Below are positions 1 through 8,299 of a DNA stretch of 64,000 nt, piece by piece. The translations under genes were made by a program, and so were the position numbers. The stretch lies in contig CAZJBM010000003.1 in NCBI GenBank assembly GCA_964544595.1, forward strand, positions 1 through 64,000, given 5' to 3'. Below the pieces are notes generated by a model. That model searched no databases. It worked only from the letters and a program-made list of their open reading frames with translations, and was not told the DNA's origin. Position 1 is the stretch's first letter. Each line of letters begins with the position of its first letter. Source of the stretch: JAGBWK01 sp964544595. Lineage in GTDB: Bacteria; Bacteroidota; Bacteroidia; Bacteroidales; Muribaculaceae.

Positions 1-564
1 GTTATCGTGCGCCAGATGATGCGCAAAGTCAACATCATCGATCCGGGCGACACCATGTTCCTCGAATCGCAGATCGTCGACAAGCGCAACTTCATGGAAG
101 AGAACGACCGCATCTGGGGTAAGAAAGTCGTGGTCGACGCCGGCGACAGCGAGAACGTCAAGCCCGGTCAGATCATCACTGCCCGCAAGCTCCGCGACGA
201 GAACTCGGCCCTCAAGCGCCGCGACCTTCAGACCATCACCGTCCGCGACGCCGTGCCCGCCACCTCCGAGCAGATACTTCAGGGTATCACCCGCGCAGCT
301 CTCCAGACCTCAAGCTTCATGTCGGCCGCTTCGTTCCAGGAAACCACCAAGGTGCTCAACGAAGCCGCTATCAACGGCAAGACCGACTCGCTCGAAGGCA
401 TGAAGGAGAACGTGATTTGCGGCCACCTCATCCCTGCCGGTACGGGTCTCCGCGAGTACACCCGCCTCGTCGTTACCAACAAAGACGACATCGATCAGGT
501 GCTTTCAGAGGCCAGAGCCATCGAAGACGTGCCTGCCGTTGAAATCATCAACGCTATCGATTGA
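1..564 (+). CDS. rpoC: DNA-directed RNA polymerase beta' subunit, C-terminal part (5' end outside window)
   Basis: The frame is open from the first base, so only the last 187 residues of a protein normally about 1,400 residues long are present. They match the conserved end of beta': a short barrel-like segment followed by the helix containing ALQTSSFMSAASFQETT and the motif HLIPAGTG, which pack near the omega subunit at the base of the clamp. The protein is the larger catalytic half of RNA polymerase. The GTG at position 7 is an internal Val codon, not a start. rpoB is expected just upstream, outside the window. A strong intrinsic terminator follows 45 bases after the stop. Identification is very secure. 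Confidence 0.98.
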   Translation, partial: VIVRQMMRKVNIIDPGDTMFLESQIVDKRNFMEENDRIWGKKVVVDAGDSENVKPGQIITARKLRDENSALKRRDLQTITVRDAVPATSEQILQGITRAALQTSSFMSAASFQETTKVLNEAAINGKTDSLEGMKENVICGHLIPAGTGLREYTRLVVTNKDDIDQVLSEARAIEDVPAVEIINAID

Positions 565-609
565 TCCTCAGAATTCTCATTAGCAAACCTACCATAATTT
601 TGTTAACCT

Positions 610-640
610 GAAGAGCGGGCCGATGCCCGCTCTTCATTTT
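610..640 (+). terminator. Intrinsic terminator of the rpoC operon
   Basis: An 11-bp perfect stem (610-620 with 625-635) closes a CGAT loop and is followed by ATTTTT. It lies 45 bases after the rpoC stop codon and points in the same direction. Confidence 0.9.
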
Positions 641-675
641 TCACGGCATTTCGGCCTAAGACAATGCCCTAAACA

Positions 676-704
676 AAAGCCTCGACGCGTCGCGCCGAGG
701 CTTT
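676..704 (-). terminator. Intrinsic terminator of the GH13 gene
   Basis: The 9-bp arms 676-684 and 696-704 pair, and the inner bases can extend the stem. Read on the minus strand the hairpin ends in a T-rich run, just after the stop of the glycosyl hydrolase gene. It may work in both directions. Confidence 0.8.
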
Positions 705-731
705 CCTGATTTTCGATACTATGTGCTATTG

Positions 732-2174
732 TCACTTCGTGGCGGCGACGAAATATTCGCCGACAGCGAGCTTGGTGGGCAATACTGCCTGGTCGCCTGA
801 GAAGATGTTTACGTCCTTGTCGCCGAGCTTCGGTGTTTCCCCCTTATACTCGATAGCGGCCTCGTCGGCGCCGAGATTGACGATTACCGTTACTGTCTTG
901 CCATCCTTTGTGCGTGAGAATGCGTAGATGTCGTCGTCGGTCGTGTAGTAGCGTACCATTTCGCCACCCTCCAGTCCGGCCTTAAGAGCGGGCTGAGTGT
1001 GCTTCAGCTCGTTGAGGGTCTGGTAGAATGTGAAGTAATCGTTGCGCGGTTCCCATTGCGGGGCCTTGTCTTTCTCGAAGAACTCAAAGGCGCGGTTCAT
1101 GCCCGTTTCCTGTCCGGTGTAGATGAGCGGCATTCCGGGTATCGTGTATGAAAGCACAGCGAACGCGCCCTGCAGTTTGCCAAGGCGTTCAAATTCCGTG
1201 CCTTCCCATGAGTTCAGGTCATGGTTGGTGATCATGTTCATCAGGTAGCTGTCGCCGGGATATTCCTTAGCCTGCGCCACGAGCAGAGTGTCGATTGCAG
1301 GCGCGTTGGTCGCGGGGAATTCGCGCGGTTTCTCACCCTCTTTCGCGAATGTGTATTGGCCCGAAGTCGCGGCGATCGCGCTCCAGAGGTCTTTCATCGG
1401 CCAGTTGTAGCCGGCGTCGAAAGCCGCCATCTCAAGCTCAGGCTTGCTTGCCTCTGCCAGCATGAATATCTCCGGATTGACGGCCTGAAGCTCCTTGCGG
1501 GCGTTGTCCCAGAAATCGGTGGGTACCTCGCCGGCCACGTCGCAGCGGAAGCCGTCAACTCCTACCTCTTTCACCCAGAAGATGAGCGCGTCGGTCATCG
1601 CGCGGCGCATATCCTTATTGTTGTAGTCGAGCTTGTAGGTGTCGGTCCAGTCATATGGGCCTACCATGTTCCCCTTCTCGTCTTTCACATACCAGTCGGG
1701 ATGTTCCGTAACCCAGGCGTTGGCGCAGCCCGTGTGGTTGGCTACCCAGTCGATTATCACCTTGAAGCCCTTGTCGTGAGCCATCTTCACCAGCTCCTTA
1801 AACTCCTCGATTGTGCCGAATTCGGGGTTGAAGCCCACGTAGTCTTTCACCGCGTAGTAGCTGCCGAGTGTGCCTTTGCGATTCTTCTCCGAGATCGGGT
1901 GCACTGGCATGAACCAAAGCACGTCTACACCGAGGTCTTTCAGTCGGTCGAGCTGAGGCACGAAAGCCTTCACCGTGCCCTCGTCGGTCGATTGGCGGAG
2001 GTTGACTTCATAGATTACCGCGTTGCGGGTCCATTCGGCGTGTTTCACCAGGGTGGTGTCGTTAGGCACCAGGTCGAGCGCGTTGGGGTTGGCTTGCGCG
2101 TCGTTAGTCTTGCCGTTGCCGCAGCTTGAGAAGAGCAGCGCGAACAGGCCGGAAAAAATTGCGAATTTTTTCAT
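732..2174 (-). CDS. GH13 alpha-amylase family glycoside hydrolase, lipoprotein
   Basis: The 480-residue protein begins with a type II signal peptide (MKKFAIFSGLFALLFSSC, lipid-bearing Cys18), so it is an envelope lipoprotein. The TIM barrel shows all four GH13 regions: DWVANH (142-147), GFRCDVAG with the nucleophile Asp212, the acid/base Glu241 in LAEASK, and NHD with Asp319. It should cleave alpha-1,4 (or related) glucosidic bonds of starch-like oligosaccharides with retention. It is smaller than SusG-type amylases and has no obvious starch-binding module. No SusC/SusD genes lie beside it, so it is not part of a visible polysaccharide utilisation locus. Substrate preference (maltodextrin, trehalose-type or cyclodextrin) cannot be read from sequence. 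Confidence 0.93.
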   Translation of the reverse strand: MKKFAIFSGLFALLFSSCGNGKTNDAQANPNALDLVPNDTTLVKHAEWTRNAVIYEVNLRQSTDEGTVKAFVPQLDRLKDLGVDVLWFMPVHPISEKNRKGTLGSYYAVKDYVGFNPEFGTIEEFKELVKMAHDKGFKVIIDWVANHTGCANAWVTEHPDWYVKDEKGNMVGPYDWTDTYKLDYNNKDMRRAMTDALIFWVKEVGVDGFRCDVAGEVPTDFWDNARKELQAVNPEIFMLAEASKPELEMAAFDAGYNWPMKDLWSAIAATSGQYTFAKEGEKPREFPATNAPAIDTLLVAQAKEYPGDSYLMNMITNHDLNSWEGTEFERLGKLQGAFAVLSYTIPGMPLIYTGQETGMNRAFEFFEKDKAPQWEPRNDYFTFYQTLNELKHTQPALKAGLEGGEMVRYYTTDDDIYAFSRTKDGKTVTVIVNLGADEAAIEYKGETPKLGDKDVNIFSGDQAVLPTKLAVGEYFVAATK

Positions 2175-2322
2175 CTTGGTTTTTCGTTGGTAAGTAAGTT
2201 TAGGTAATTACTTAATTATTTGTGTTGGAAAAAAATTTCTTGCTTCGGGTCGAGGGCGGTTGGTCGCGCGTGTGCCGCCCCCTGCCCGACAAAATTAATG
2301 TAATATCATCTAAAAACCAAAT

Positions 2323-2353
2323 TTTGCCGACAAAAGAAATTTCCCTAACTTCG
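2323..2353 (+). promoter_or_regulatory. Bacteroidetes-type promoter of the GNAT-like gene
   Basis: TTTG (2323-2326), then 19 nt, then TAACTTCG (2346-2353), one base off the consensus TAnnTTTG. The start ATG at 2359 is only five bases further, so the transcript would be nearly or fully leaderless. Confidence 0.6.
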
Positions 2354-2358
2354 CGACT

Positions 2359-3270
2359 ATGGAAATCATGCAACTTTCGCCCGGCGACTACGCCTCGATC
2401 TTCTCCGACCCCTTCTCCGCGTTCTCCGGCGTGCCGTTCAGCGAGCTTAACGCCTCTAAGGTCGAGCGCGTGGAGTATCTTGCCTTTGCCGACGATCATG
2501 GCCGTCCGCGCTTGGGCATGATACTTGGCCGTAGACCCGACGGCTCATGGCGATGCCCCTTTTCGGCGCCCTTTGGCGAAGTCACTCCCGCCGCGGCCGA
2601 CGTTTCGCTTGCCCGCGGGGTAGAGATGATGGCCGCTCTCAGTGGGTGGCTTGGCTCCTCTTCTCTCGCTTTCACCCCTCCCCCCCGCTTCCTTCTCCCT
2701 GCCAACTACGGCAACATCCTCGGCCCTATGCTCAACGCCGCCAGGTCGATAACCTTCAACTACAACTACCATTACGACCTTACGCGCTTCTCTCGCTTCG
2801 CGGAGCGTCTTGAGAAAAACGCCCGTAAAAACTTCAGGCGCGCCCTCGATGCCGGCTTTGAGTTCGCCCCATGCGATATTCCGCGAGCCTATCAGGTGAT
2901 TAAGACCAACCGCTCTCAGCGAGGCTATTACCTCGCCATGACCCTGGAGCAGGTCGAGGCCACCGCCTCCGTTATCCCTATCGAGTGTTTCGTCCTTACT
3001 CTCGGCCAGGCCGATGTGGCGGCTGCCGTGGTCTACACGGTTGCCCCCGGCGTCGCCCACGTGGTCTATTGGGGCGACGTGGCCGGCTTTAGCGACTATC
3101 GCCCTATGAATATCCTCCCGTATCATCTCTTTGGCCTCTACGCCGGGCGAGGCTATCGGGTCATCAACATAGGCCCCTCGTCGATCGACGGCGAGCCGAG
3201 TCTCGGCCTCTGTTCCTTCAAGCAGTCGCTCGGCTGCGAGCTTACCCTTACACCCTCGTTGACGCTTTAG
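2359..3270 (+). CDS. GNAT/FemAB-like acyltransferase-fold protein, function unknown
   Basis: This 303-residue soluble protein has no signal peptide. The second half (about residues 125-300) looks like the GNAT fold of FemAB-type proteins: a basic helix rich in Arg/Lys (around KNARKNFRRAL), then beta strands ending in VVYWGDVAGFSDYRPMN and INIGPSSIDGEPSLGLCSFK, which resemble the end of a Bacteroidales GNAT family. Such enzymes transfer acyl or aminoacyl groups from acyl-CoA or aminoacyl-tRNA. The first half is not recognised. The gene converges on ruvX with only three bases between stop codons. ATG 2368 (MQLSPGDY) is an alternative start. I cannot name a substrate. Confidence 0.6.
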   Translation: MEIMQLSPGDYASIFSDPFSAFSGVPFSELNASKVERVEYLAFADDHGRPRLGMILGRRPDGSWRCPFSAPFGEVTPAAADVSLARGVEMMAALSGWLGSSSLAFTPPPRFLLPANYGNILGPMLNAARSITFNYNYHYDLTRFSRFAERLEKNARKNFRRALDAGFEFAPCDIPRAYQVIKTNRSQRGYYLAMTLEQVEATASVIPIECFVLTLGQADVAAAVVYTVAPGVAHVVYWGDVAGFSDYRPMNILPYHLFGLYAGRGYRVINIGPSSIDGEPSLGLCSFKQSLGCELTLTPSLTL

Positions 3271-3273
3271 GCC

Positions 3274-3693
3274 CTATCTCATCCGCGAGCCGAGATAATC
3301 GTTGAGAATTATCGTGGCCGATATTTCATCCACGATAGCCTTGTCGCGTCGAGCCATTTTCTTCATCCCCCCGTCGATCATCGCCTTGTGGGCGAGCACC
3401 GATGTAAACCTCTCGTCGAAGAATTGAATCTTGATTTCAGGCGGCAGCAGCTTTCTCAGCCGGTTTATGCCCGGAGTGATATACTTCATCGACTCCGACT
3501 CCTCCCCGCGCATCGTCGTGGGGTGGCCTACGATTATCGCGTCTACAGGCTCCTTCTTCACGTAGTCGGTCACGAAGTCGCATAGCGACGCCGTGGCCAC
3601 CGTCGTCAGTCCGTTGGCCACTATCTGAAGCGTGTCGGTCACGGCGATGCCACATCGTTTTCGCCCGAAATCAATCGACATTAATCTCCCCAT
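3274..3693 (-). CDS. ruvX: Putative Holliday junction resolvase RuvX (YqgF family)
   Basis: The 139-residue protein carries the RNase H-like core of the YqgF/RuvX family: SIDFGRKRCGIAVTD at the start with the first catalytic Asp, DAIIVGHP in the centre, FFDERFTS with the acidic residue, and a final Asp in VDEISATIILNDYL. The family acts in pre-16S rRNA 5' end maturation and has been proposed to resolve Holliday junctions. The start chosen is ATG 3693 (MGRLMSIDFG); a TTG nine bases upstream would add three residues. Length is normal for the family. In many Bacteroidetes the gene sits near def or asnS; here asnS lies upstream on the same strand behind its own terminator. Confidence 0.93.
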   Translation of the reverse strand: MGRLMSIDFGRKRCGIAVTDTLQIVANGLTTVATASLCDFVTDYVKKEPVDAIIVGHPTTMRGEESESMKYITPGINRLRKLLPPEIKIQFFDERFTSVLAHKAMIDGGMKKMARRDKAIVDEISATIILNDYLGSRMR

Positions 3694-3769
3694 ATCATAC
3701 AATTTTTTTCAGAGTTAAACACACACAAAAAAAAATTTTGCCTTTCGCTTATCCCCGCTCAAAAAAAAT

Positions 3770-3791
3770 AGGGCGCCTTGTTAGGCACCCT
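3770..3791. terminator. Bidirectional terminator after asnS
   Basis: The 8-bp arms AGGGCGCC (3770-3777) and GGCACCCT (3784-3791) pair with one G-T pair. An A-run lies on the left and TGTTTTTTT on the right, so the hairpin can stop minus-strand transcription from asnS and also plus-strand transcription. Confidence 0.85.
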
Positions 3792-3806
3792 GTTTTTTTC
3801 TATGTC

Positions 3807-5195
3807 TTAAAACTCGGCGTTGCCGGGAGTGCGGGGGAAAGGAATCACGTCGCGGATATTGGTCATGCCGGTTACAAACAGGCAGAGACGCTCAAATCCG
3901 AGACCGAAACCCGAGTGAGGCACCGTGCCGAAGCGGCGGGTGTCGAGATACCACCACATATCCTTCATCGGTATATGGCACTCCTCGATGCGGGCCATCA
4001 GCTTGTCGTAGTTCTCCTCGCGCTCCGATCCGCCGATGATTTCGCCGATTTTCGGGAAAAGCACGTCCATTGCGCGCACTGTCTTGCCGTCCTCGTTCAT
4101 CTTCATGTAGAACGCCTTGATTTCCTTCGGGTAGCCGGTCAGTATCACGGGGCGTTTGAAATGCTCCTCTACGAGGTGGCGTTCATGCTCGCTCTGCAGG
4201 TCGGCGCCCCAGTATACCGGGAATTCAAACTTCTTGCCCGAGTTCATCAGTATCTCTACGCCCTCGGTGTAGCTCAGGCGCACGAAGTCGCTATTCACTA
4301 CCTCTTCAAGGCGGTTCACAAGCTCGTTGTCATACATTTGTGCGAGGAATTCGATGTCGTCGCGGCATTTGTCGAGCGCGTATTTGATACAGTATTTGAT
4401 GAAATCCTCGGCCAGGTCCATGTTCTCGGTGATGTCGCAGAAAGCGATTTCAGGCTCTACCATCCAGAATTCGGCCAAGTGGCGGGGTGTGTTGGAATTC
4501 TCCGCGCGAAATGTCGGGCCAAAGGTGTAGATGGCGCCGAGAGCGGTCGCGCCGAGCTCCCCTTCGAGCTGACCCGATACGGTCAGGGCCGTCATCTTGC
4601 CGAAGAAATCCTGTGAGTAGTCTACAGCGCCCTCCTCGGTCTTAGGCAGGTCGCTGAGCGGCAGCGTCGTTACCTGGAACATCGCTCCCGCGCCTTCGCA
4701 GTCCGAAGCCGTGATGAGCGGCGTGTTGAGGTAATAGAATCCGTGGGTCTGGAAATACGTGTGGATAGCGTAGGCGAGAGCCGAGCGGATGCGGAGCACT
4801 GCCCCGAACGTGTTGGTGCGGGGGCGCAGATGCGCGATCTCGCGGAGAAATTCGAGCGTGTGGCCCTTCTTCTGCAGCGGATAGGTTTCAACCGGAGCCG
4901 TGCCGTAGATCTCGAATGAGTCGGCCTGTATCTCGCAGCTCTGTCCTTTGCCCATCGACTCTACCAGCAGGCCGGTCACGCGGAGCGACGAGCCTGTGGT
5001 GATCGCCTTGAGGTCTTCGTCAGAGAATTTCTGGAGGTCAAAGACTATCTGGATATTCTTGATGGTGGAGCCGTCGTTGAGCGCCACGAACTGCACGTGC
5101 TTGTTGCCGCGGCGGGTGCGCACCCATCCTTTTACGGTTACTTCTTTCCCGATAAGCTCGGGAGAGAATATGTCGGCTATTTTTATGCGTTTCAT
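3807..5195 (-). CDS. asnS: Asparaginyl-tRNA synthetase
   Basis: Class II aminoacyl-tRNA synthetase of 462 residues that charges tRNA-Asn. Residues 1-110 form the OB-fold anticodon-binding domain (GKEVTVKGWVRTRRGNKHVQF). The catalytic domain shows motif 2 in FRAENSNTPRHLAEFWMVEP and motif 3 in GFGLGFERL near the C-terminus. The start is ATG 5195 (MKRIKIADIF); the longer open frame upstream has no homologous sequence. The gene lies 34 bases behind the pseudouridine synthase on the same strand, so the two are probably co-transcribed. Length is normal for the family. Confidence 0.97.
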   Translation of the reverse strand: MKRIKIADIFSPELIGKEVTVKGWVRTRRGNKHVQFVALNDGSTIKNIQIVFDLQKFSDEDLKAITTGSSLRVTGLLVESMGKGQSCEIQADSFEIYGTAPVETYPLQKKGHTLEFLREIAHLRPRTNTFGAVLRIRSALAYAIHTYFQTHGFYYLNTPLITASDCEGAGAMFQVTTLPLSDLPKTEEGAVDYSQDFFGKMTALTVSGQLEGELGATALGAIYTFGPTFRAENSNTPRHLAEFWMVEPEIAFCDITENMDLAEDFIKYCIKYALDKCRDDIEFLAQMYDNELVNRLEEVVNSDFVRLSYTEGVEILMNSGKKFEFPVYWGADLQSEHERHLVEEHFKRPVILTGYPKEIKAFYMKMNEDGKTVRAMDVLFPKIGEIIGGSEREENYDKLMARIEECHIPMKDMWWYLDTRRFGTVPHSGFGLGFERLCLFVTGMTNIRDVIPFPRTPGNAEF

Positions 5196-5229
5196 TTGTC
5201 GGTTTCTATAAAGAAAGTAAAAAAGTGAA

Positions 5230-6916
5230 TTATTCAAAGGTGCCCATCTTCAGGTAGTTCACCTCTTCCTGAGTGAGGTAGCGCCAGCGGCCGCGGGGCA
5301 GGTTCTTCTTGGTCAGCCCGGCGAAGTAAACGCGGTCGAGCTTGGTCACGTGGTAGCCCAGCGACTCGAAGATGCGGCGCACGATGCGGTTGCGTCCCGA
5401 GTGTATTTCGATGCCGGCCTGATTCTTGTCGGTCTCGGTGGCGTAGCTGATAGCGTCGGCGTGGATAGGCCCGTCGTCAAGCTCTATGCCGTCGGCTATG
5501 CGCTGCATGTCGTCTTCGGCTATATCCTTGTCGACCCATACGTGGTAGATTTTCTTCTTCACGTATTTGGGGTGGGTCAGCTTAGAGGCGAGGTCGCCGT
5601 CGTTGGTCAGCAGGAGCACTCCGGTGGTGTTGCGGTCGAGACGGCCTACCGGGTAGATTCTCTCGTCGCAGGCGCCTTTGACCAGGTCGAGCACTGTGAG
5701 GCGGCCGTTGGGGTCGTCGGCGGTGGTGACGCAGTCTTTAGGCTTGTTGAGAAGTATGTAGCACTTGTTTTCCAGTGTCACTACCTTTTCGTCATATTCT
5801 ACGGTGTCGGCGTGGGTGATCTTAGTGCCGAGTTCGGTCACTACCTGGCCGTTGACCTTCACCAGGCCCTGCTGTATGTATTCGTCGGCTTCGCGGCGCG
5901 AGCAGATTCCGGCGTTGGCCATGTATTTGTTGAGACGTATCTGCTCGTTGGGGTCGAGTATCGGCTGCTCGTATTCCACGCGTTTAGGGCGCGGGGTGAA
6001 GCTTTTGCCCTGCAGCGGCATGCCGTAGTTGTTGTTCGGGCGCTGACGGTTGTTGCCGTAGCCCCCCTGGCGGTTGTTGCCGTATCCACCCTGCTGGCGG
6101 TTGTTGTAGCCGCCCATGCGGTTGTTGTAGCCGCCTTGGCGATTGTTGTTATANNNNNNNNNNNNNNNNNNNNNNNNNNNNNNNNNNNNNNNNNNNNNNN
6201 NNNNNNNNNNNNNNNNNNNNNNNNNNNNNNNNNNNNNNNNNNNNNNNNNNNNNGCCCCCCTGCTGGCGGTTGTTGTAGCCCCCCTGGCGATTGTTGTTGT
6301 AGGGGCGGTTATACTGGCGTGGCTGGTATCCACCCTCCTCGCCGGTGCCGTCGCCCTGCTGGCCGTAACCTCCTTGCGGGCGGTTGTTGTAGCGGCGGTT
6401 GTTGTAGGGACGCTGCTGGTAGCCCCCTTGGCGGTTATTGTTGTAGCGGTTGTTGTTGTAGCCCCCCTGCTGGCGGTTGTTGTAGCCCCCCTGGCGATTG
6501 TTGTTGTAGGGGCGGGGCTGGTAGCCCCCTTCGTGCTCTGCCGAGGTTGCCGCTGCCGAGTCGGTTGTCGCGGCGTCGGTAGTGGCTTCGGGGTTGGGGT
6601 TATAGTTGTTGTAGGGACGCTGCTGATAGCCGCCGTTGTATTGGCGGTTATTGTTGTAGCCCCCCTGACGGTTGTAGTTGTTGTAGGGGCGGGGCTGATA
6701 GCCGCCTTGACGGTAGTTGGGGCGGTTGTTGTAGCCTCCTTGGCGCGAGTAGGGGCGGTTGTAGGTCGATTCGCCCGACTGCTCGCCGTCGCTCGTCGAC
6801 GACCCTGCGGTCGGCGATTGGGTGTAACTGTTGGTTGAGAGCGAGTCACTGTTGTCGCTCATGCTTTTCATCTCTCCGATGCGCGGACGGCGCGGTTTTT
6901 TCTCGTTAGTATCCAT
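5230..6916 (-). CDS. RluB/RsuA-family pseudouridine synthase with long GGYNNRQ-repeat N-terminus (interrupted by assembly gap)
   Basis: The C-terminal half (from about 5950 down) is a complete RsuA/RluB/E/F enzyme. An S4 RNA-binding domain (EQIRLNKYMANAGICSRREA) is followed by the synthase domain with the catalytic Asp in YPVGRLDRNTTGVLLLTND, then RNRIVRRIFESLGYHV. It isomerises uridine in rRNA, most likely 23S. The N-terminal half is a low-complexity region of more than 200 residues built from variations of QGGYNNRQ and YNNNRQ, disordered and RNA-binding in character. The 100-N gap falls inside this repeat; the frames on its two sides differ by one, which means that the true missing length is a multiple of three, not 100. 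The chosen start is ATG 6916 (MDTNEKKPRRPRIGE); ATG 6952 is possible. Confidence 0.9.
6154..6253. other. Assembly gap of exactly 100 N
   Basis: A run of 100 N, the usual placeholder for a gap of unknown size, placed inside the repeat region of the pseudouridine synthase gene. Collapse of the near-identical GGYNNRQ units is the likely cause. Confidence 0.95.
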
Positions 6917-7091
6917 GAGATTAGTTGTGAGTTTTTTCAAACGTAAAGTCATTTCTGCCTCGCGGCGAGAAGTGGCCCGTCTTTATCGGGCCTCCGTTTG
7001 TGAGATTTTACCTTTTTTTAATAATTTAAACCTGTTTTTGTGATATTTGGTGCTTATAATTGTATTTTCACCGATTTTCCAAACTTTACCG

Positions 7092-7122
7092 CGAATATAC
7101 GCTTTCACCGCGAATATTCCAA
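7092..7122 (-). promoter_or_regulatory. Candidate promoter of the pseudouridine synthase - asnS operon
   Basis: On the minus strand TTG (7122-7120), 20 nt, TATATTCG (7099-7092), one base off TAnnTTTG. It would give a leader of about 170 nt. A second partial copy (GAATATTCGCGG) lies inside the spacer. No gene is visible between 6917 and the repeat at 7196. Confidence 0.45.
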
Positions 7123-7195
7123 TACCTCACCTCGCTAAAAATCCTTAAATAGTGTGTTGGCGAAACATCAAACCATTGTGCCGCAGCGAATCACG

Positions 7196-7432
7196 CGCCG
7201 TACCCCCCGACCAGTAGTGCTGCACCACGGTGCAGCTTCTTTAACAGCCTACGTGTCAAACGAATAAGCAGCGAATATGGAGCGTGGGGCTTCAGCCCCG
7301 CGAAAGAGAATCAACCCGCCCGGTAAATATCTCTTTTTTACTGGGTGACGGCTTTAGCCGTCAGAAAGCGTCCACCCCTGTGCCCTCGACCAGTAGTGCT
7401 GCACCATGGTGCAGCTTCTTGATTCACAGCAA
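7196..7432. repeat. Intergenic palindromic repeat cluster, copy 1
   Basis: The cluster contains four palindromes: GCTGCACCACGGTGCAGC (7219-7236), GGGGCTTCAGCCCC (about 7286-7299), GACGGCTTTAGCCGTC (7348-7363) and GCTGCACCATGGTGCAGC (7398-7415). Shared linkers are CTGGGTGACGGCTTTAGCC and CAGTAGTGCTGCACCA. The same units recur near 22.1 kb and 42.8 kb. No open frame of interest lies inside. It sits directly after the stop codon region of the kinase gene. Confidence 0.85.
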
Positions 7433-8293
7433 ATTGCGTGAAACGGAGTGGTAGGCGATCAAGCCGGGTAGGGGAGTGGGGAGTATCTTTTTCACTTTAA
7501 ATCCGTTGCGGGCGGCTGAGGCGGTCACTATTTCGCTGAAATGGTAGGCCACCGATCCGACGAACGCTATTTCTCCCGCCGCCTCCTTCGGAGCGTCGAT
7601 CCGCGAGGCACAGTTGGCGAAATAATCGTCGAATGTCTCTTCGGCAATGGCCCGGAGCGACGGCTCGGCGATATTCTCGCCGATGAAGCGGGCAAAGGTC
7701 GCAAGGTATCTGTTGGCGTTTGGCTGGCGGTAGATGCGCTCTATGACTTCCCCTTCGGTCAGATTGCGGTCGTAAGCCCGCAGAAGCTCGCCGACCCTCG
7801 CGGGCAGCTCCCCGCGCAGATACTTTTTCAGCAACCGCTTCCCCATGCTGTTGCCGCTCCCCTCGTCGCCGAGTATGTAGCCGAGCGAGCTTACTTTGGC
7901 GGCTATCTTCTCTCCGTCGTAGTAGCATGAGTTGGAGCCGGTGCCCAATATCCCGGCAAGCCCCGCCTCGTCGCCCCATAGCGCGCGGCAGGCTCCGAGC
8001 ATATCGCTCTCAACCTCGATGTGACTGTCGCTGAAGTCGTGTCGCAGCTCCGCCTCGACCTTTGCCGAGAAAGCGTGGTTGCACCCCGCCCCGTAGAAAT
8101 AGATCCTGTCCACGCGGCCTCCGGCGGCCCTTTCGCGTATCAGCGGGGCCACGCTGCCGATTGTGGCCGCGATCTGCTCTGCCGATTGCGTGGCGGGGTT
8201 GATCGACCCGCTGTCGAAGCGGGTCGCCTCTCCTTCGGGCGCGATAAGCGCCCATTGAGTGCCGGAGCTCCCGGCGTCAGCGACAAGTGTCAT
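7424..8293 (-). CDS. BadF/BadG/BcrA/BcrD-type sugar kinase, probable N-acetylglucosamine/N-acetylmuramic acid kinase
   Basis: The 289-residue protein has the ASKHA ATPase fold: phosphate-1 motif VADAGSSGTQWAL at the N-terminus with the catalytic-type Asp, phosphate-2 motif GILGTGSNSCYYDG, and the family signature LGYILGDEGSGNSMGKRLL. Members phosphorylate N-acetylglucosamine, and MurK-type relatives also accept N-acetylmuramic acid, with ATP. The neighbour upstream on the same strand is a NamZ-like muramidase, which fits salvage of cell-wall sugars; that link is inference. A 162-bp palindromic element starts seven bases upstream of the ATG and separates the two genes, so the kinase may have been given new expression signals. 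The stop lies at the edge of the repeat cluster. Confidence 0.85.
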   Translation of the reverse strand: MTLVADAGSSGTQWALIAPEGEATRFDSGSINPATQSAEQIAATIGSVAPLIRERAAGGRVDRIYFYGAGCNHAFSAKVEAELRHDFSDSHIEVESDMLGACRALWGDEAGLAGILGTGSNSCYYDGEKIAAKVSSLGYILGDEGSGNSMGKRLLKKYLRGELPARVGELLRAYDRNLTEGEVIERIYRQPNANRYLATFARFIGENIAEPSLRAIAEETFDDYFANCASRIDAPKEAAGEIAFVGSVAYHFSEIVTASAARNGFKVKKILPTPLPGLIAYHSVSRNLL

Positions 8294-8299
8294 GTTATA

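Noticed and set aside
1221..2129. 302-codon open frame on the plus strand inside the GH13 gene
   Set aside because: Antisense shadow of the glycosyl hydrolase; His/Val-rich composition, no motif, and the minus-strand frame has all GH13 signatures.
5990..6780. Possible CRISPR array in the repeat region
   Set aside because: Repeats are short, variable and in frame (GGYNNRQ codons) with no spacers of constant length and no cas genes.
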